From: Dysgonomonas sp. UBA7710
GTDB lineage: Bacteria > Bacteroidota > Bacteroidia > Bacteroidales > Dysgonomonadaceae
DNA: 64,000 bases
Assembly: GCF_002482385.1 (NCBI RefSeq)
Contig: NZ_DLFW01000002.1
Span: forward strand, 124,001-188,000
Direction of reading: 5' to 3'
Shown here: positions 1 through 7,353 of the stretch, one piece after another
How positions within the stretch are numbered: position 1 is the stretch's first letter
Layout of the letters: each line of letters starts with the position of its first letter
Notes under the pieces: model-generated
What the model saw: only the letters and a program-made list of their open reading frames with translations
What the model was told of the DNA's origin: nothing
Databases searched by the model: none
Translations under genes and position numbers: made by a program

Positions 1-1230
1 GTAGTCGGGTATGTTCATCGCCATACGGTAGTCGAATCCGTAACCGCCGTCTTTGATTTTGGCTGCTAGTCCGGGCATTCCGCTAACTTCTTCGGCTATA
101 GTAATCGCTTTGGGATTTACTTCATGTATCAGTTTGTTGGCTAATGTGAGATAGCAGATTGCATCCCCGTCCTCATTGCCATTGAAGTAATCCTGATAAC
201 CGGTGAAATTATCTCCTAGTCCGTGGCTGTAATATAGCATCGAGGTTACTCCGTCGAACCGGAATCCGTCGAACTTGTATTCCTCCAGCCAGTATTTACA
301 GTTCGAAAGCAGGAAGTGCATGACTTCATCCTTACTGTAATTGAAATTCAGCGAATCCCAGGCCGGATGCTCCCGCCTGTCCCCTTCGTGGAAGTATTGG
401 GAGTATGATCCGTCGAAACGCCCGAGACCTTCCACTTCATTCTTTACGGCATGGGAATGTACGATGTCCATAATGACTGCAATACCCATTCCGTGCGCAT
501 CATCTATCAGATGTTTCAACTCGTCGGGAGTGCCGAAGCGGGAGGATGCTGCGAAGAAACTGGAGACATGGTATCCGAACGAACCGTAGTATGGATGCTC
601 CTGAATAGCCATTATCTGGATGGTATTATAACCGTCTTCCTTTATGCGGGGCAGGATATTCAGCCTGAACTCTTCGTATGTGCCGACCTTTTCCGATTCA
701 GCGGCCATACCTATATGGCATTCGTAAATCAGCAGCGGGTCGGTTTTTGGCTTAAATGTTTTTTTCTTGAACTCATATGGTACTTCTGGAAACCAGACCT
801 GTGCACTGAATATCTTGGTATAGTCGTCCTGTACAACCCGTGTAGCCCAAGCCGGGATTCTTTCGGCTTCGCCACCATCCCAACACATGATAAGTTTGAA
901 CAGGTCGCCATGCTTTATTTTACTCAAAGGCAGTTTCAGTTCCCATTCACCGCCATCTTTACGGTTGAGTTTATAATCATCCTGTTTCTGCCAGTTGTTG
1001 AAATCACCTACCATATATATGGCCGTAGCATTCGGGGCCCATTCCCTGAATATCCACATACGGGCAGTTTTATGCAAACCGAAATAAAGATGTCCCGATG
1101 CAAAATCGGAAAGGGTTATTTTCCCATTATTGGTTATAGCCGCTTCTCTTTTCAACACATAGTCGTATCGTCCTTCTATTGCTTCCGCATAAGGCTCTAA
1201 CCACGGATCGTTTTTTATCAGTTTAAGCAT
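1..1230 (-). CDS. glgB: 1,4-alpha-glucan branching enzyme, N-terminal 410 residues (runs off window edge)
   Basis: GH13 enzyme that makes alpha-1,6 branches in glycogen. The minus-strand reading frame is open from the ATG at 1230 to base 1 (410 codons), so the C-terminus lies outside the window. A CBM48-like N-terminal beta-sandwich (around residues 55-160, with WAPNA and GDFNNW) is followed by the catalytic barrel. Visible GH13 motifs are DIVHSH, FRFDGVTSM with the likely nucleophile Asp326, and TIAEEVSG with the likely acid/base Glu380. The start MLKLIKNDPWLEPY and the overall layout resemble the eukaryote-like GH13_8 branching enzymes common in Bacteroidetes more than E. coli GlgB; that subfamily call is from memory of the family. 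Upstream lies a hairpin-forming word repeat (1241-1303). Confidence 0.93.
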   Translation of the reverse strand, partial: MLKLIKNDPWLEPYAEAIEGRYDYVLKREAAITNNGKITLSDFASGHLYFGLHKTARMWIFREWAPNATAIYMVGDFNNWQKQDDYKLNRKDGGEWELKLPLSKIKHGDLFKLIMCWDGGEAERIPAWATRVVQDDYTKIFSAQVWFPEVPYEFKKKTFKPKTDPLLIYECHIGMAAESEKVGTYEEFRLNILPRIKEDGYNTIQIMAIQEHPYYGSFGYHVSSFFAASSRFGTPDELKHLIDDAHGMGIAVIMDIVHSHAVKNEVEGLGRFDGSYSQYFHEGDRREHPAWDSLNFNYSKDEVMHFLLSNCKYWLEEYKFDGFRFDGVTSMLYYSHGLGDNFTGYQDYFNGNEDGDAICYLTLANKLIHEVNPKAITIAEEVSGMPGLAAKIKDGGYGFDYRMAMNIPDY

Positions 1231-1240
1231 GGTCTTTTAA

Positions 1241-1303
1241 TTATGAGTTATGAGTTATAAGTTACAAATTATTCGTAATATATAACTCATAATTTGTTTA
1301 TAA
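1241..1303. repeat. TTATGAGTTATA word-repeat hairpin upstream of glgB
   Basis: Near-tandem words TTATGAGTTA/TGAGTTATAA are followed by their complement. TTATGAGTTATA (1248-1259) and TATAACTCATAA (1281-1292) form a perfect 12-bp stem with a 21-nt loop. The same word family recurs at 4887-4967, 6728-6766 and 8181-8217. It lies between the YhcH-family gene and glgB, both on the minus strand. The function is unknown. Confidence 0.75.
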
Positions 1304-1744
1304 TCTTATTTTTACGACAACTTTTCTTATTTTCCCTTCACCGATACAAGGAGCATGCCCGTCTTCGGGAAAGAAAACAGTGAAATCGCCCGGTACTGCC
1401 GTAACGAGAGTCGTACCTTTATCGAAGAAGAATTGAATATCTTTTTCTTCATTAAACGCGTCTCGTTCATCTTTGAGTTCCGCACGGGCTTTCCATCCGT
1501 ATGTTTCGGGTTTGCTTACCGGGAGTTGTATGTCTATATATTTGTTATGTACTTCCATTTTGGCATCTTCTTCGGTTTTCATATCGCTATCGCTGACCAT
1601 TAAGAAAAGATCTTTGCCTTCAATTTCTGTTTTGCCTGTTTCCGTATTGGTGAAATCAACCGATTTCAGGTATTCAAACGCTTTTTTAAACAAAGGGTGG
1701 AGTTTGTAGTACGCCTCTGCATTTTTTAAACTGTCTAGTATCAT
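1298..1744 (-). CDS. YhcH/YjgK/YiaL (DUF386) family protein
   Basis: A 148-residue cytoplasmic beta-barrel (cupin-like) protein of the family that includes E. coli NanQ/YhcH, some members of which are sugar anomerases acting on sialic acid-type or other free sugars. Family hallmarks visible are MILDSLKNAEAYYKLHP at the start, the HNKYIDIQ block (around residues 87-94) and FFPEDGHAPCIG near the C-terminus, whose His residues usually bind the metal. Length is typical (about 150). It lies between glgB and a DUF805 gene on the same strand, with no sialate genes nearby, so the substrate cannot be inferred. Confidence 0.88.
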   Translation of the reverse strand: MILDSLKNAEAYYKLHPLFKKAFEYLKSVDFTNTETGKTEIEGKDLFLMVSDSDMKTEEDAKMEVHNKYIDIQLPVSKPETYGWKARAELKDERDAFNEEKDIQFFFDKGTTLVTAVPGDFTVFFPEDGHAPCIGEGKIRKVVVKIRL

Positions 1745-1759
1745 ATTATTTTTTTATTG

Positions 1760-2155
1760 TTATTCCTGATCCTGTAATCCTATTTCATCGATTATCTTTT
1801 CCATATCTTCATTACCGTCCCCTTTTGGATTGGGACCATAATAGTTCTCTCCATAGTCACTGGCTCCAAAAAGCATCCATAACGCATAAAAAGGTATTAT
1901 TTGGTACCATCCACTATTCTCTCTGTCATGGCATCTTTTGGTTCCCTGAGCGATAAGAAACCAATAGGCAGGAAGCATTGGAAACAAAAGAATCCAAAAC
2001 ACATCTTCTGATATGCCAGATGTATCTAAAAAGGCGATAACGGTGGAAATAGTGAAATAATAAGCAAGATAAATAAGGTAGCTAAGGCCATATTCGAGTC
2101 TGCGTATACGGCCTTTGATAGAAAAAGGGTTTTGAAACATACGTTGATTATCCAT
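1760..2155 (-). CDS. DUF805 family inner-membrane protein
   Basis: A 131-residue protein with the DUF805 pattern: an N-terminal FQNPFSIKGRIRRLEYG segment (the F..F.GR.RR.EYW-type signature), hydrophobic helices around residues 25-45, 50-70 and 87-100, and the TKRCHDRENSGWY motif (usually [K/R]R.HD.G.SGWW) between helices. The tail is acidic. Function of the family (E. coli YhaH/YhaI) is unknown. It ends 15 bp before the YhcH-family gene on the same strand, so the two may be co-transcribed. Confidence 0.85.
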   Translation of the reverse strand: MDNQRMFQNPFSIKGRIRRLEYGLSYLIYLAYYFTISTVIAFLDTSGISEDVFWILLFPMLPAYWFLIAQGTKRCHDRENSGWYQIIPFYALWMLFGASDYGENYYGPNPKGDGNEDMEKIIDEIGLQDQE

Positions 2156-2185
2156 AATTTCCCAAGTGTTATGAAAGTTTTTATA

Positions 2186-2587
2186 CTACTTATACTCTTT
2201 TGGCTCTATGATTACAGAGAAAAGATATTTGCCTGTTTGATCCCTGTATTCGTATTGCATAGTGACATTGTTTTCCCTGAAAAACTTCATGTCGGGATTT
2301 GTTTTCACCGAACTTATTATCTGGGGCTGTAACTGCGATTTAAAAAGGGTAGTATCGGTAATGGTTACTTCGCTCAGTGTATGGTAATACCTTATCGTCT
2401 GATTCGGGAAAGCGGCACAACTGTCCAGTCTTGTCCACTGATCCAGCACTTTCGGACATTTGGTATTTGCCTCCTCTGACAACTTTTTCAACTGACTGTC
2501 AACGCTTTCTGTGCATCCGGGGGATATAATGATACCGGCAAGTAGTATGATATAGAGTAAACCTTGTTTCATAAACAGTTTATTCAT
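2186..2587 (-). CDS. Small lipoprotein, paralogue of the protein at 46775-47173
   Basis: A 133-residue predicted lipoprotein: hydrophobic signal peptide ending IISPGC, so the lipidated Cys is about residue 25. The mature domain is about 108 residues with two further Cys (in TKCP and LDSC). It resembles the 132-residue lipoprotein encoded at 46775-47173: same length, same N..CP...C spacing, and the same C-terminal layout of Tyr-rich strand, acidic turn, G/E-K-LF/LG-V-I-P and a final YK. I do not recognise a named family. It lies 30 bp upstream of the DUF805 gene on the same strand. Confidence 0.8.
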   Translation of the reverse strand: MNKLFMKQGLLYIILLAGIIISPGCTESVDSQLKKLSEEANTKCPKVLDQWTRLDSCAAFPNQTIRYYHTLSEVTITDTTLFKSQLQPQIISSVKTNPDMKFFRENNVTMQYEYRDQTGKYLFSVIIEPKEYK

Positions 2588-2702
2588 GGTTTTGAAAAAA
2601 TATTCTTACAAGTTTAAGGATTTTAATCGGATTATCTGTTAATATTCCCGATTTTTATCTCTCATATTTATCTCTATGTTTTAGCGTACAGTAATTTTTA
2701 CC

Positions 2703-2710
2703 TATTTTTG
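2703..2710 (+). promoter_or_regulatory. Candidate -7 element of the M3 peptidase gene
   Basis: TATTTTTG matches the Bacteroidetes -7 consensus TAnnTTTG, 34 bp before the ATG at 2745. No clear TTTG -33 box is seen upstream. Confidence 0.5.
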
Positions 2711-2744
2711 CTAAAAATCAATTCATTCACATAAATACTACTGT

Positions 2745-4886
2745 ATGAAGAAGTTTCTATTTATTATTAGTTTTTTAATTATGGTTTACTCTTGTAATAC
2801 TACAAGTACCAAGGATACGGATAATCCTTTCTTTTCAGAGTTTAATACTCCTAATGGTGTGCCTCCTTTCGACAAGATAAAAGCAGAGCATTACCTGCCT
2901 GCGTTCGAAGAGGGAATGAAAAGGCACAATGCCGAAATAGATTCCATCGTAAACAACTCGGATGCCCCGACTTTCGAAAATACGATTGTGGCGCTCGATG
3001 AATCCGGCAGGATGTTGGATAGGGTAGGAGCAGTGTTGTCGGTAATGACAGGGACAATGTCCGATTCTACTTACCAAAGTATTGAGAAGGAAATTACTCC
3101 TAAGCGGACAGAGCATTATGATAACATCAATTTTAACGAAAAGCTTTTTGCCCGTATCAAGACTGTATATGACGCGGCACCGGCTAATCTGACCACTGAA
3201 CAGAGAATGTTGCTGGATAAAACCTATAAAGGTTTTGTTCGTTCAGGTATATTGCTTGACGGGTCTAAACAGGACCGTTTGCGTGAGATAAATAAAGAAT
3301 TAAGCTCTACGGCTTTAAGTTTCAATCAGAACCTGTTGAAAGAAACAGATAATTATCAGCTGGTAATAGATAAAAAAGAAGACCTCGCCGGATTGCCGGA
3401 AGATATAATCGCGGCGGCAGCCAAAATGGCTAAAGATAAAGGGATGGAAGGCAAATGGATGTTCGGTCTGAGCAAGCCCAGCTGGGAGCCATTCCTTCAA
3501 TATGCCGACAACCGCGAACTGCGTGAGAAATTGTACAAAGCCATGTATATGCGCGGCGACAATAATAACGAGTTCGATAATAAAGAGAATATAAAGAAAA
3601 TAGTAAGTCTTCGTCTGGAAAAGGCTAATGTGCTTGGTTATAATACGCATGCCGATTACGTTCTCGAAGAAACAATGGCTAAGACTCCGGATAATGTGAT
3701 GAACCTGCTGAACGGCATTTGGAAATATGCATTGCCGCAAGCAAAGAAAGAAGCGACAGAATTGCAGGCAATAGCTAAAAAAGAAGGAAAGGACATTAAG
3801 ATCGAGTCTTGGGACTGGGCGTATTATGCGGAAAAACTGCGTAAAGAAAAATATGCTTTGGACGAAGATGCATTGAAACCATATTTCAAAGCCGATAATG
3901 TACGTGAAGGAGTATTTGCCGTTGCGAATAAATTGTATGGCATTACATTCAAGCAAAAAACGGATGTGCCGGTTTATCAGCAAGATGTAAAAGCATATGA
4001 GGTAAATGACGCTGATGGTTCTTTTATCGGTATGATATACTTTGATGACTTTGCGCGTCAGGGTAAACGTCCGGGTGCATGGATGAGCAGTTTCCGCAAG
4101 CAGGAAATATTCAAGGGAGAATTTGTTCACCCGTTGATATACAATGTAGGAAACTATAATCCACCGACAGATGGCAAACCGGCACTTCTTACTCTGGATC
4201 AGGTAGAAACTATGTTCCATGAATTTGGTCACGGATTGCACGGGCTTTTGTCTAAATGTACATATAACGGGCTTTCGGGAACTTCAGTGTACCGTGATTT
4301 TGTGGAGTTGCCTTCGCAGGTGATGGAACACTGGGCTTTTGAGCCGGAAGTGTTGAAAATGTATGCAAAACATTATGAAACGGGTAAGGTGATTCCTGAC
4401 GAATTGATACAGAAAATCCAGAATGCAGGATACTTCAATCAGGGATTCAGAACTACAGAACTTGTAGCTGCGGCCATTCTGGATATGAAATGGTATACAA
4501 TAACCGCTACTCCAAACTTTAACCCTAAGCAGACAGAGGGTGTTGAGAAGCTGGATGTAGACAAATTTGAAGCTGATGCAATGGCTGAAATAGGACTGAT
4601 ACCGGAAATTATACCTCGATACAGAAGTACATATTTCCAACATGTATTCAGTGGTGGTTATTCTGCAGGATATTACAGTTACCTATGGTCGGAAGTGCTG
4701 GATTCGGACGCGTTCCAGGCGTTTGTGGAAAAGGGTAATATCTTCGATCAGGCAACAGCTAAGTCGTTCCGTGAGAATGTATTGTCGAAAGGCGGAACAG
4801 ATGAGCCTATGACTTTATACAAAAATTTCAGAGGGGCAGAACCAAATCCTATTTACTTGTTAAAAAACAGGGGTTTTGTAAAATAA
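2745..4886 (+). CDS. dcp: M3 family zinc metallopeptidase (peptidyl-dipeptidase Dcp-like lipoprotein)
   Basis: A 713-residue thimet-type peptidase that removes C-terminal dipeptides or cleaves short peptides. The zinc site HEFGH is at residues 492-496, and the downstream Glu521 in VYRDFVELPSQ is the likely third ligand. Other M3 hallmarks are FMARQGKR-like DDFARQGKRPGAW and the Tyr/Gly-rich FSGGYSAGYYSYLWSEV near the C-terminus. The N-terminus MKKFLFIISFLIMVYSCNTT has a lipobox (VYSC), so the protein is probably lipid-anchored in the envelope rather than cytoplasmic like E. coli Dcp. It is monocistronic by spacing. The specific activity (Dcp versus oligopeptidase) is inferred from length and similarity. 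Confidence 0.93.
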   Translation: MKKFLFIISFLIMVYSCNTTSTKDTDNPFFSEFNTPNGVPPFDKIKAEHYLPAFEEGMKRHNAEIDSIVNNSDAPTFENTIVALDESGRMLDRVGAVLSVMTGTMSDSTYQSIEKEITPKRTEHYDNINFNEKLFARIKTVYDAAPANLTTEQRMLLDKTYKGFVRSGILLDGSKQDRLREINKELSSTALSFNQNLLKETDNYQLVIDKKEDLAGLPEDIIAAAAKMAKDKGMEGKWMFGLSKPSWEPFLQYADNRELREKLYKAMYMRGDNNNEFDNKENIKKIVSLRLEKANVLGYNTHADYVLEETMAKTPDNVMNLLNGIWKYALPQAKKEATELQAIAKKEGKDIKIESWDWAYYAEKLRKEKYALDEDALKPYFKADNVREGVFAVANKLYGITFKQKTDVPVYQQDVKAYEVNDADGSFIGMIYFDDFARQGKRPGAWMSSFRKQEIFKGEFVHPLIYNVGNYNPPTDGKPALLTLDQVETMFHEFGHGLHGLLSKCTYNGLSGTSVYRDFVELPSQVMEHWAFEPEVLKMYAKHYETGKVIPDELIQKIQNAGYFNQGFRTTELVAAAILDMKWYTITATPNFNPKQTEGVEKLDVDKFEADAMAEIGLIPEIIPRYRSTYFQHVFSGGYSAGYYSYLWSEVLDSDAFQAFVEKGNIFDQATAKSFRENVLSKGGTDEPMTLYKNFRGAEPNPIYLLKNRGFVK

Positions 4887-4967
4887 GTTATAAATTATGG
4901 ATTATAAGTTATGAGTTTTTGGGCGAAAACCCCTAATTCATAACTTATAACTCATAACTCATAACTG
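4887..4967. repeat. Word-repeat hairpin between the M3 peptidase gene and efp
   Basis: TTATAAGTTATGA (4902-4914) and TCATAACTTATAA (4938-4950) form a perfect 13-bp stem whose loop holds a smaller GGG-CGAAAA-CCC hairpin. Further TAACTCATAAC words follow to 4967. It may terminate the upstream transcript, but there is no terminal T-run. It belongs to the same word family as 1241-1303. Confidence 0.75.
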
Positions 4968-4975
4968 TTTTTGAT

Positions 4976-4983
4976 TATCTTTG
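4976..4983 (+). promoter_or_regulatory. -7 promoter element of efp
   Basis: TATCTTTG fits TAnnTTTG, 39 bp before the efp ATG at 5023. Confidence 0.6.
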
Positions 4984-5022
4984 CAACTCGAAATTTTTTA
5001 ATCTAAACATAAAATACAATTA

Positions 5023-5589
5023 ATGGCAACAACAGCAGATATAAGAAATGGTATGTGCATCGACATCGATGGGCAATACTATGTTATTATTGAATTTCTT
5101 CACGTAAAACCGGGTAAAGGTGCAGCTTTTGTCCGTACAAAAATGCGTAGCGTTACTACCGGCCGTGTTCTGGAAAGGACATTCAATGCCGGGGTGAAAC
5201 TCGACGAAGTGCGTATCGAAAGACGTCCTTATCAATATCTTTATCAGGACGATATGGGTTATAATTTCATGAATACCGAGACTTTCGAGCAGATTTCCAT
5301 TGCCGGAGATATGATTGAAGGAGTGGCATTCCTGAAAGAAGGTGACAAGGTAGAGGTACAGGTACATGCAGAAACAGAAGCGATACTGACAGCCGAAATG
5401 CCGACTAATGTTATCCTTGAGGTTACATATACCGAGCCGGGAATGAAAGGTGATACAGCTACCAACACATTGAAACCCGCAACTGTGGAAACCGGTGCGG
5501 AGGTACGTGTGCCACTTTTCATCAACGAAGGGGATAAGATCAAAATCAGTACGAAAGATGGTTCGTATGTGGAACGGGTGAAAGCCTAA
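5023..5589 (+). CDS. efp: Elongation factor P
   Basis: A 188-residue ribosome-binding factor that relieves stalling at polyproline stretches. It shows the three-domain EF-P layout: KOW-like domain I with the HVKPGKGAAFVR loop, and OB-fold domains II and III ending GDKIKISTKDGSYVERVKA. The loop tip residue is Lys32, matching the E. coli site that is lysylated; whether it is modified here cannot be told, as no EpmA/EpmB homologue is in the window. Standing alone between word-repeat spacers, it has its own -7 element (4976-4983) and a strong terminator (5611-5642). Confidence 0.97.
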   Translation: MATTADIRNGMCIDIDGQYYVIIEFLHVKPGKGAAFVRTKMRSVTTGRVLERTFNAGVKLDEVRIERRPYQYLYQDDMGYNFMNTETFEQISIAGDMIEGVAFLKEGDKVEVQVHAETEAILTAEMPTNVILEVTYTEPGMKGDTATNTLKPATVETGAEVRVPLFINEGDKIKISTKDGSYVERVKA

Positions 5590-5610
5590 GTCTTTCGGTT
5601 AAGAATAAAA

Positions 5611-5642
5611 TCGGGCCCTCTGTTTAAAAATAGAGGGCCCGA
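5611..5642 (+). terminator. Intrinsic terminator of efp
   Basis: Perfect 11-bp stem TCGGGCCCTCT (5611-5621) / AGAGGGCCCGA (5632-5642) around a 10-nt A/T-rich loop, 21 bp after the efp stop. The following sequence (aatgtttt) is only moderately T-rich. Confidence 0.8.
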
Positions 5643-5655
5643 AATGTTTTAGTAT

Positions 5656-5982
5656 AAATTTTTAAAGGAACTTTATCTATATGTATAGTTTCCAGCTTTT
5701 AGCTTTTAGCTGATAGCTCTTTGAAAGAATTAATTAGCAAATTGGTAAATCAGCAGATTAGTAAATGTTTTAAACTAAAAGTGAAGAGTGAAAAGTGAAA
5801 ATATTTTTCGTTTTTCATTTTTCGTTAAAAACATTGGCACATCGGCACATTGATTTCTGTTACCTTTGTTACCTTTTGAAGAAAGGTACAAGTAGACAAG
5901 ATACGAGATACGAGTTGTTGACTGATGACTGTTAACTGAAAAACCTGTTACTTTTGTTACTTTTTAACTATATGTAGTTAAT
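5656..5982 (-). repeat. Mosaic intergenic repeat, copy 1 (inverted relative to 13701-14085)
   Basis: This fills most of the 424-bp gap between efp and radC; no gene is seen here. In order it holds short-period blocks: AGCTTTT repeats (5695-5718), TTAGCAAAT-like repeats (about 5731-5765), GTGAAAAGTGAAAA followed by its T-rich partner (5780-5825), GGCACATCGGCACATTG, GTTACCTTT repeats (5859-5876), GATACGAGATACGAG, GACTGATGACTGTTAACTG and GTTACTTTTGTTACTTT. The same blocks in reverse-complement order make up 13701-14085, and bases 5857-5938 are exactly complementary to 13844-13925 (82/82). I know no named family for it. Confidence 0.85.
5857..5938. repeat. 82-bp perfect inverted repeat, left arm
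   Basis: The reverse complement of these 82 bases is found, base for base, at 13844-13925. It lies inside mosaic copy 1. The arms enclose about 7.9 kb from radC through the Gfo/Idh/MocA gene. Confidence 0.93.
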
Positions 5983-6013
5983 GAAACCTAAAACCAACTT
6001 TACTTTCTAAACT

Positions 6014-6712
6014 ATGGAAAACAAAACCAAACTGAATATCAAGGATTGGGCGGAGGAAGACCGGCCTCGGGAAAAGATGCTTCTGAAAGGAGTGGGCGCA
6101 TTATCTGATGCCGAATTGCTGGGTATCCTTATTGGTTCGGGAAATAAGAACGAGACAGCAGTCGAACTGGCACAACGCATTCTCCACAGTGTGTCCAATA
6201 ATCTGAATATATTGGGTAAGCAGGAAATAAAAGAACTTATCAGGAACTTCAACGGTATAGGGGAAGCCAAGGCGATAACCATAGCCGCTGCAATGGAACT
6301 GGGTAAACGAAGGAAATTATCGGAGGTTGTTATACAGCCGCAGATAACATCAAGTGATACGGTCTTTGAGATATTCCATCCCATATTGGCCGACCTAAGG
6401 CATGAGGAAGTCTGGGTGTTATTATTGAATAGGGCTAATAAGGTGTTGAAGAAAATACAAGTCAGTAAAGGCGGCGTTACCGGGACAGTAGTTGATATCC
6501 GTATGATAATGAAGGAAGCGATAGATTCACTGGCTTCGGCTATGGTGCTTTGCCACAATCATCCTTCAGGCAACTCCAACCCGAGCGATGACGACGATAA
6601 TATTACCCGCCGGCTGAAAGAAGCAGGGCAGATAATGGATATCAGGCTCCTCGATCATATTATAGTTTGCGATCATTCCTACTATAGTTATATGGATAGG
6701 GGAAGGATGTGA
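6014..6712 (+). CDS. radC: RadC family JAB-domain protein
   Basis: A 232-residue protein with an N-terminal helix-hairpin-helix-like region (residues 20-100, LLKGVGALSDAELLGILIGSG) and a C-terminal JAB1/MPN metalloprotease-like domain carrying HNHPSG (His181, His183) followed by SNPSDDDDN, the expected metal ligands. Family members were named for DNA repair, but that role is disputed and the biochemical activity is unclear. Length and domain order match chromosomal RadC. It is not in a mobile-element setting here: neighbours are efp and the DUF59 gene. The ATG at 6014 is the first start after the mosaic repeat. Confidence 0.94.
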   Translation: MENKTKLNIKDWAEEDRPREKMLLKGVGALSDAELLGILIGSGNKNETAVELAQRILHSVSNNLNILGKQEIKELIRNFNGIGEAKAITIAAAMELGKRRKLSEVVIQPQITSSDTVFEIFHPILADLRHEEVWVLLLNRANKVLKKIQVSKGGVTGTVVDIRMIMKEAIDSLASAMVLCHNHPSGNSNPSDDDDNITRRLKEAGQIMDIRLLDHIIVCDHSYYSYMDRGRM

Positions 6713-6727
6713 GGTATTGAGTATTCA

Positions 6728-6766
6728 AAAAACTCATGACTTATAACTCATAACTTGCAACTTAAT
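6728..6766. repeat. TAACTCATAAC word repeat after radC
   Basis: Single-orientation run of words CTCATGACTTATAACTCATAAC, ending just before the TACCTTTG promoter motif at 6769-6776. Same word family as 4887-4967 and 8181-8217. Confidence 0.6.
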
Positions 6767-6768
6767 AT

Positions 6769-6776
6769 TACCTTTG
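6769..6776 (+). promoter_or_regulatory. -7 promoter element before the tandem leader elements
   Basis: TACCTTTG fits TAnnTTTG. A transcript starting a few bases downstream would carry both copies of the leader element (6789-6879 and 6928-7019) and then the DUF59 gene at 7029. Confidence 0.55.
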
Positions 6777-6788
6777 TAGTGCAAAATG

Positions 6789-6879
6789 AGTAAAAGAGAG
6801 TATTTGGCGATATGATTTAAAGCGATGATAGTCAGTCGTTATTATACTCGAATAGTTAATAAAGAGGTCTGTGACCTTA
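6789..6879 (+). repeat. Dispersed leader element, copy A1
   Basis: A 91-bp element starting AGTAAAAGAGAGTATTTGG and ending in the hairpin AGGTC-TGT-GACCT (6865-6877) followed by TTA. It shares its start, spacing and 3' hairpin with copy A2, 48 bp downstream, and with copies at 18797, 30833 and 46380 (minus). The gap 6713-7028 holds no gene; it consists of the word repeat, the promoter motif and these two copies. Confidence 0.75.
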
Positions 6880-6927
6880 GAATGGTTATAAACTAATGAT
6901 TCTGTAAAATTGTTTATAACAAATATA

Positions 6928-7019
6928 AGTAAAAGAATGTATTGAATGCAATGTTATGTTAGTCATGCTAACTATTGCAGTTTCGAATAGGGAAGTAATA
7001 AATAGGTCTGAGACCTTAA
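6928..7019 (+). repeat. Dispersed leader element, copy A2
   Basis: A 92-bp element starting AGTAAAAGAATGTATTGAA and ending AAGTAATAAATAGGTCTG plus AGACCTTAA; the hairpin AGGTC-TGA-GACCT (7004-7016) ends 12 bp before the ATG of the DUF59 gene. Its middle part (TCATGCTAACTATTG) matches the copy upstream of gnd (TCATAACTAACTATTG). In this position it would be the ribosome-binding region of the DUF59 mRNA. Confidence 0.78.
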
Positions 7020-7028
7020 ATTAGAGAT

Positions 7029-7343
7029 ATGAGCGAATTATTAAACTTGGAAGTAAAAATAGTAAACATGTTGAAAACTGTTTACGATCCCGAAATACCT
7101 GTCAATATATACGATCTTGGCCTTATTTATGAGGTGGAGGTAGACGACGATAAGAATGTAACTATTACAATGACGCTGACTGCGCCTAATTGTCCTGCTG
7201 CCGACTTTATATTGGAAGATGTGAGGTACAAGGTAGAATCTATCAAGGAAGTGAACAATGTGATAGTTAATCTGACATTCGAGCCTCAATGGAATAAGGA
7301 TATGCTGAGTGAGGAAGCGAAGCTGGAATTAGGGTTTCTATAA
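7029..7343 (+). CDS. DUF59 / MIP18-family Fe-S cluster assembly factor (SufT-like)
   Basis: A 104-residue protein of the DUF59 family, whose members (SufT, the N-terminus of some Mrp/ApbC proteins, eukaryotic MIP18) help mature iron-sulfur proteins. Diagnostic blocks are TVYDPEIPVNIYDLGLIY (residues 17-34) and TAPNCPAAD with the conserved Cys. Length is typical. It is followed 10 bp later by the LpxH-like gene, so they probably share a transcript. Two tandem copies of the dispersed leader element lie directly upstream, an unusual leader for a small housekeeping gene. Confidence 0.92.
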   Translation: MSELLNLEVKIVNMLKTVYDPEIPVNIYDLGLIYEVEVDDDKNVTITMTLTAPNCPAADFILEDVRYKVESIKEVNNVIVNLTFEPQWNKDMLSEEAKLELGFL

Positions 7344-7353
7344 ACAGGATAAG

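Noticed and set aside
451..1200. A 249-codon plus-strand open frame
   Set aside because: It lies fully antisense to the branching-enzyme gene, whose GH13 motifs are intact; the antisense translation has no recognisable domain.
3315..4241. A 308-codon minus-strand open frame
   Set aside because: Antisense to the M3 peptidase gene; low-complexity translation typical of a shadow frame.
6014..6712. RadC as a marker of an integrated mobile element
   Set aside because: Neighbours are housekeeping genes; there is no integrase, relaxase, antirestriction gene or tRNA attachment site nearby.
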